Shown here: in pieces, positions 60,958 to 64,000 of the stretch
Numbering within the stretch: the first letter of the stretch is position 1
How the letters are laid out: the number at the start of each line of letters is the position of its first letter
Source: Mucilaginibacter geliditolerans
GTDB taxonomy: Bacteria; Bacteroidota; Bacteroidia; Sphingobacteriales; Sphingobacteriaceae
NCBI RefSeq assembly: GCF_014200495.1
Contig: NZ_JACHBY010000003.1
Location: 806,001 to 870,000, forward strand
DNA length: 64,000 nt
Direction: 5' to 3'
Notes under the pieces: generated by a model
The model's database searches: none
What the model saw: only the letters and a program-made list of their open reading frames with translations
Told to the model about the DNA's origin: nothing
Position numbers and translations under genes: made by a program

Positions 60958-63519
60958 ATGACGTCTTTCTTGATTCAGCATTTTGATACGCTAAAAAGAC
61001 TCGTTCTTTCAGATGGCGGATTTAAAAACATCTCCCCATCCGATTGTAAAGCGTTATCATTACTCATCTTCAAAAAAACTAACCAGCAAATAAGTGAAAC
61101 TACTTTAAAGCGGGTATACGGCTTTGCTTATAGTAAATTTAAGCCTTCATTATTTACGTTGGATGCCATGGCAAAGTTTTGTGATTATGGGGGTTGGGCA
61201 GATTTTTGCGAGCATAATACAAGCAGCAAAACAAAGAATCATGAAATTAAAGATGTTTGCTGGCATAACATTAAACATAATGCCGATAAAATAACCAGCT
61301 TCACCCTACAATCCTTAAAAAACAGATCGGGTATACCTTATAACCAAACCATAAAAAGAAAATTTATTGATGACCATTTTGATGCTTTTTTAAAAGATGA
61401 TTATACAGCTACTTTAATAACAGCGCCGGCCGGCTACGGTAAAACACTTGCATTATGCCACTGGGTTGAAGAACATATGGCCATGAATGTACTGGGTCTG
61501 AATGATGATATCGTTCTATTTTTTAGCAGCAACGCGCTGATAAATGTTTTTATAAGCGGCAAGGATATAAACGAGTGGCTGCTATCATTACTGGGCTACG
61601 GCTGCGAGGACGATTTTTCGACCTTATTAGATATTAAGCAAAAGCATAAAGGGAATTTTTACCTCATAATTGATGGCCTCGACGAGCACATGTTTAAAAG
61701 CGAGCAATTCCATCTGCTGTTCAATCAAATTCTGGATGTTTTTTCATTTTATCAGTTTCATGATTCGTTTAAGCTTGTACTAACTATGCGCTCTTCAACA
61801 TGGATAAATCACAGGCACGAGGTAGAGGACTTTAAAAACAGATGGTTTCAGGGGTATATGATAGGTGATGATCAGGCTATAAATGCCCCCCTATTTAATT
61901 TACAGGAGATAAAGGAGCTATGCACCAATATAAACCCCTCCATACAGAACTTTTTAGGCATTGAAGTTGCCGATAACTTTAACCACCCACTATATTTTCA
62001 GTTTTATTACCGGCAGCATAAGGATGATTTTACCCTTAATAATGTTGACCACGTATGCATTTACGAACTGATCTCCATTTTTATACTAAACAAAATATAC
62101 CTGGGTGCCCATTCTGCCGAAAAGATGCTACTCGTTAAAGCTCTTGTTGGGAAGATGGATTTTGCAAATGCCCGGTATGATGTAGATAAACTGAAGATGA
62201 ATGACCTGATCAGGCAATATCCGCAAGCTTATAATGACCTGCTGGGGATAGGCTTTATAAGGGAGGTGAACAGGAGCAACGATGTACAATACAACACCAT
62301 TATCCAATTTGCCAACGATAACTTTTTAGATTACAGCATTGCCAACACTTTACTTTCAAACAACCAAAATATTTTTAATTCGCAGCTGATAGCGGTAATT
62401 AATGAATCATTTAAAAATGAGCGCAAGGTTCCGATACTTAAATGGTGCATTATATATACCATAAAAACAGGGCAGCAGGAAAGTTTTGAACTTTTAGCAG
62501 AAACCCGGCTTTCGGCCAGGGAGAAAGCGGAGATCATCATTTTTTTAGGCGATATGTTTGAAAAAGTATGCGTATCACTGGTTAAAAGCGAGGCGATGAT
62601 CCAGTACTTCAGGCAGGATTGCAGCAACGGCTTATTCGATTACTTTTTTGGCCTCGAATTCATAAACGCCGATTATATAAAGGCCCTGCAAACCCTGCTC
62701 CGCTTTGAGCTATCAAACAAAAAGAAAATATTAATATATACCAGCCTGGCAGCAATAGCTGTAATGCAGCTGGATATGAACAAGCTGGAGGGTTACATCG
62801 TAAACCTGAAAAACTTCCCGGCAGAGGATTTGCAATCGATGGCATTAAATCCATTGCACTGCCTCGAAACCGCTTTCTACTTTCTAAAATATGGCATAGT
62901 TAAAAAAGAAGCCTTTGCCGAACTAACCAGCTTTTACTTTAATCCGCCAAAAAGCGAAAATGGATTTGAAAAAACTAACACCAACGATATTTTATACCTG
63001 TTGGCTATTCATACCTTATCCATATGCAAAAACCCGGTTAAGCTGCTGAGATTTACCCGGGCGCTCAACAAAATCTACAAAAATGACCCTGAACATTTAC
63101 AGGGCTACCGCTTCCTTTTACAACTCATAACTACTGATGCTCATCTTCAGGCAAATAAAACAACCGAGGGATTAAGCAATTATGCCGACACTTTAATACT
63201 ATATGAAGCTAATAAAGACTCCTATACCCCTTTTATGAAAGCCTCATTTTATTTGCTGAAGGTAAAAATGTGCCTCTATCAAAATAACAGCGCTGATTTA
63301 CAGCAAACCATGAAATCATTGATTTCTTTAGCCGATCAATCCGGATTTAAGCTAATAAAAGTGCAGGCGCTGGTCTTTATACTATCAAACAAGGAGCTGC
63401 TAAATATAAACCCTGGCTACTACAAGCAAATCTATTATGATTTTATAAAACTTGTACGCGAAAGCGGCTTTAGAGAAGAGAGCTTTATTACTAACGAAGT
63501 GGCATTGGCTATTAAATAA
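60958..63519 (+). CDS. NACHT-like STAND NTPase with Bacteroidota-type N-terminal helical domain
   Basis: 853 residues, no signal peptide. Residues about 15-85 (DCKALSLLIFKKTNQQIS, ETTLKRVYGF, LDAMAKFCDYGGWADFCE) form a helical, HTH-like domain found at the start of varied Bacteroidota proteins; unnamed to me. The NTPase follows: Walker A APAGYGKT (156-163), Walker B LIIDGLDEH (236-244) with the DGLDE of NACHT proteins, sensor-1 LTMRSS (275-280, Arg278), and NHPLYFQFYY with the GxP-like Pro. About 470-853 is all-helical, TPR- or HEAT-like, presumably the ligand sensor. STAND proteins oligomerise on sensing a trigger; bacterial NACHT proteins include antiphage systems. The output here is not a known toxic effector, so immunity is only a hypothesis. 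Confidence 0.8.
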   Translation: MTSFLIQHFDTLKRLVLSDGGFKNISPSDCKALSLLIFKKTNQQISETTLKRVYGFAYSKFKPSLFTLDAMAKFCDYGGWADFCEHNTSSKTKNHEIKDVCWHNIKHNADKITSFTLQSLKNRSGIPYNQTIKRKFIDDHFDAFLKDDYTATLITAPAGYGKTLALCHWVEEHMAMNVLGLNDDIVLFFSSNALINVFISGKDINEWLLSLLGYGCEDDFSTLLDIKQKHKGNFYLIIDGLDEHMFKSEQFHLLFNQILDVFSFYQFHDSFKLVLTMRSSTWINHRHEVEDFKNRWFQGYMIGDDQAINAPLFNLQEIKELCTNINPSIQNFLGIEVADNFNHPLYFQFYYRQHKDDFTLNNVDHVCIYELISIFILNKIYLGAHSAEKMLLVKALVGKMDFANARYDVDKLKMNDLIRQYPQAYNDLLGIGFIREVNRSNDVQYNTIIQFANDNFLDYSIANTLLSNNQNIFNSQLIAVINESFKNERKVPILKWCIIYTIKTGQQESFELLAETRLSAREKAEIIIFLGDMFEKVCVSLVKSEAMIQYFRQDCSNGLFDYFFGLEFINADYIKALQTLLRFELSNKKKILIYTSLAAIAVMQLDMNKLEGYIVNLKNFPAEDLQSMALNPLHCLETAFYFLKYGIVKKEAFAELTSFYFNPPKSENGFEKTNTNDILYLLAIHTLSICKNPVKLLRFTRALNKIYKNDPEHLQGYRFLLQLITTDAHLQANKTTEGLSNYADTLILYEANKDSYTPFMKASFYLLKVKMCLYQNNSADLQQTMKSLISLADQSGFKLIKVQALVFILSNKELLNINPGYYKQIYYDFIKLVRESGFREESFITNEVALAIK

Positions 63520-63533
63520 CTGAGAATTTGGTA

Positions 63534-64000
63534 TTACTGTACTTGCTTTTTGTAGTCTTTTTTCCAGTCGAGGTAGCCTAATAATGCTATGCCCACGTAT
63601 ATGGCATACATTATTGCTGTAAGATGCAGGCCTTTGAATATGTATACGCCAACGTATACTATGTCAACAAATATCCATATCAGCCAGTTTTCAAGCACCT
63701 TACGTGCTAAAAACACCTGCGCTACCAGGCTGCAAGCCGTACAAAAACTATCAATATATGGATATGATGCCGGTGTATATTTTAGCAGGGTACCCAATAT
63801 AAAAGTGAAAACTATAATGGCTATAATTGAATATATGATCTCCTTACTGGTGATGACAGCTACAGGGATTTTCTTTTCATCGCCGGCTTTTTTGCTCCAG
63901 TAATACCAGCCATATACATTCATTATTAAAAAATAAACCTGCAGCCCCATATCTGCAAAAAGATGGGTGTCATAAAAAATAACAATATAAATAGCCACGC
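63534..64000 (-). CDS. pnuC: PnuC-family nicotinamide riboside transporter, 5' end outside window
   Basis: At least 154 residues; the true start lies beyond position 64000. Six or so transmembrane helices in the visible part. The PnuC fold shows in LQVYFLIMNVYGWYYW (substrate-binding Trp/Asn helix), a second repeat-half WLIWIFVDIVYVGVYIFKG and the GYLDWKKDYKK end. It should import nicotinamide riboside (or thiamine in PnuT relatives) by facilitated diffusion, trapped by a cytoplasmic kinase; the NadR-like kinase gene is at 12103. Family length is about 190-230, so roughly 40-60 residues are missing at the window edge. Confidence 0.85.
   Translation of the reverse strand, partial: VAIYIVIFYDTHLFADMGLQVYFLIMNVYGWYYWSKKAGDEKKIPVAVITSKEIIYSIIAIIVFTFILGTLLKYTPASYPYIDSFCTACSLVAQVFLARKVLENWLIWIFVDIVYVGVYIFKGLHLTAIMYAIYVGIALLGYLDWKKDYKKQVQ

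Overview
The window looks like a chromosomal segment of a Bacteroidota bacterium, most probably Sphingobacteriaceae and Mucilaginibacter/Pedobacter-like. This is an inference from protein content: PorP/SprF and gliding-type C-terminal domains of type IX secretion, a TonB-dependent receptor, DUF3078, DUF4407, PD40-OmpA proteins and MpaB-like proteins. TAnnTTTG promoter boxes placed almost on the start codon, and many short inverted repeats between genes, fit the same group. I see no rRNA, tRNA, CRISPR array, insertion sequence or prophage.

Positions 1-12,650 hold mixed housekeeping and envelope genes: a broken BamA/D15-type outer-membrane gene, DUF3078, a rhomboid protease, dipeptide epimerase, prohibitin, rhodanese, DUF4407, an MNT nucleotidyltransferase followed by a gutted HepT toxin gene, an M61 peptidase and a NadR-like kinase. 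Positions 13,155-25,020 hold an ECF sigma/anti-sigma/DUF4097 operon, RlmI-type methyltransferase, a metallophosphoesterase, a three-gene envelope operon whose glycerophosphodiesterase is cut by an in-frame amber codon, and an orphan TonB receptor.

Positions 25,700-43,190 form a fatty-acid utilisation island. It encodes a secreted GDSL hydrolase, FadL porin, AraC regulator, acyl-CoA dehydrogenase, both ETF subunits, thioesterase, acyl-CoA-binding protein, a FadN-like fusion, thiolase, acyl-CoA ligase, and an ECI1-like isomerase plus DECR1-like reductase for unsaturated acids. Together these cover release, import, activation and complete beta-oxidation. A 38-bp element (TCCG-N17-TCCG plus a conserved tail) occurs three times, always in the same orientation, upstream of fadL, of the acyl-CoA dehydrogenase and of a DUF2147 gene. 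It is the best candidate for an undescribed regulon, with the local AraC protein as likely regulator.

Positions 43,750-46,690 carry a membrane protein, winged-helix regulator, ferritin-like di-iron protein, DUF2809 and MpaB-like oxygenase. Positions 46,680-59,910 are a type IX secretion and adhesion operon: a 3,162-residue adhesin (25 Ig-like repeats interleaved with five copies of an unnamed Cys-containing module), PorP/SprF, a PorE-like OmpA protein, a small membrane protein and a LuxR-like HTH protein. Divergent from it are a small orphan gene and an 853-residue NACHT/STAND NTPase, followed by a PnuC gene that runs off the window.

Three genes are visibly disrupted (two frameshifts, one large deletion with frameshift, one nonsense codon). 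Small dispersed palindromes and a 109-bp repeat shared by two intergenic regions 30 kb apart complete the picture.
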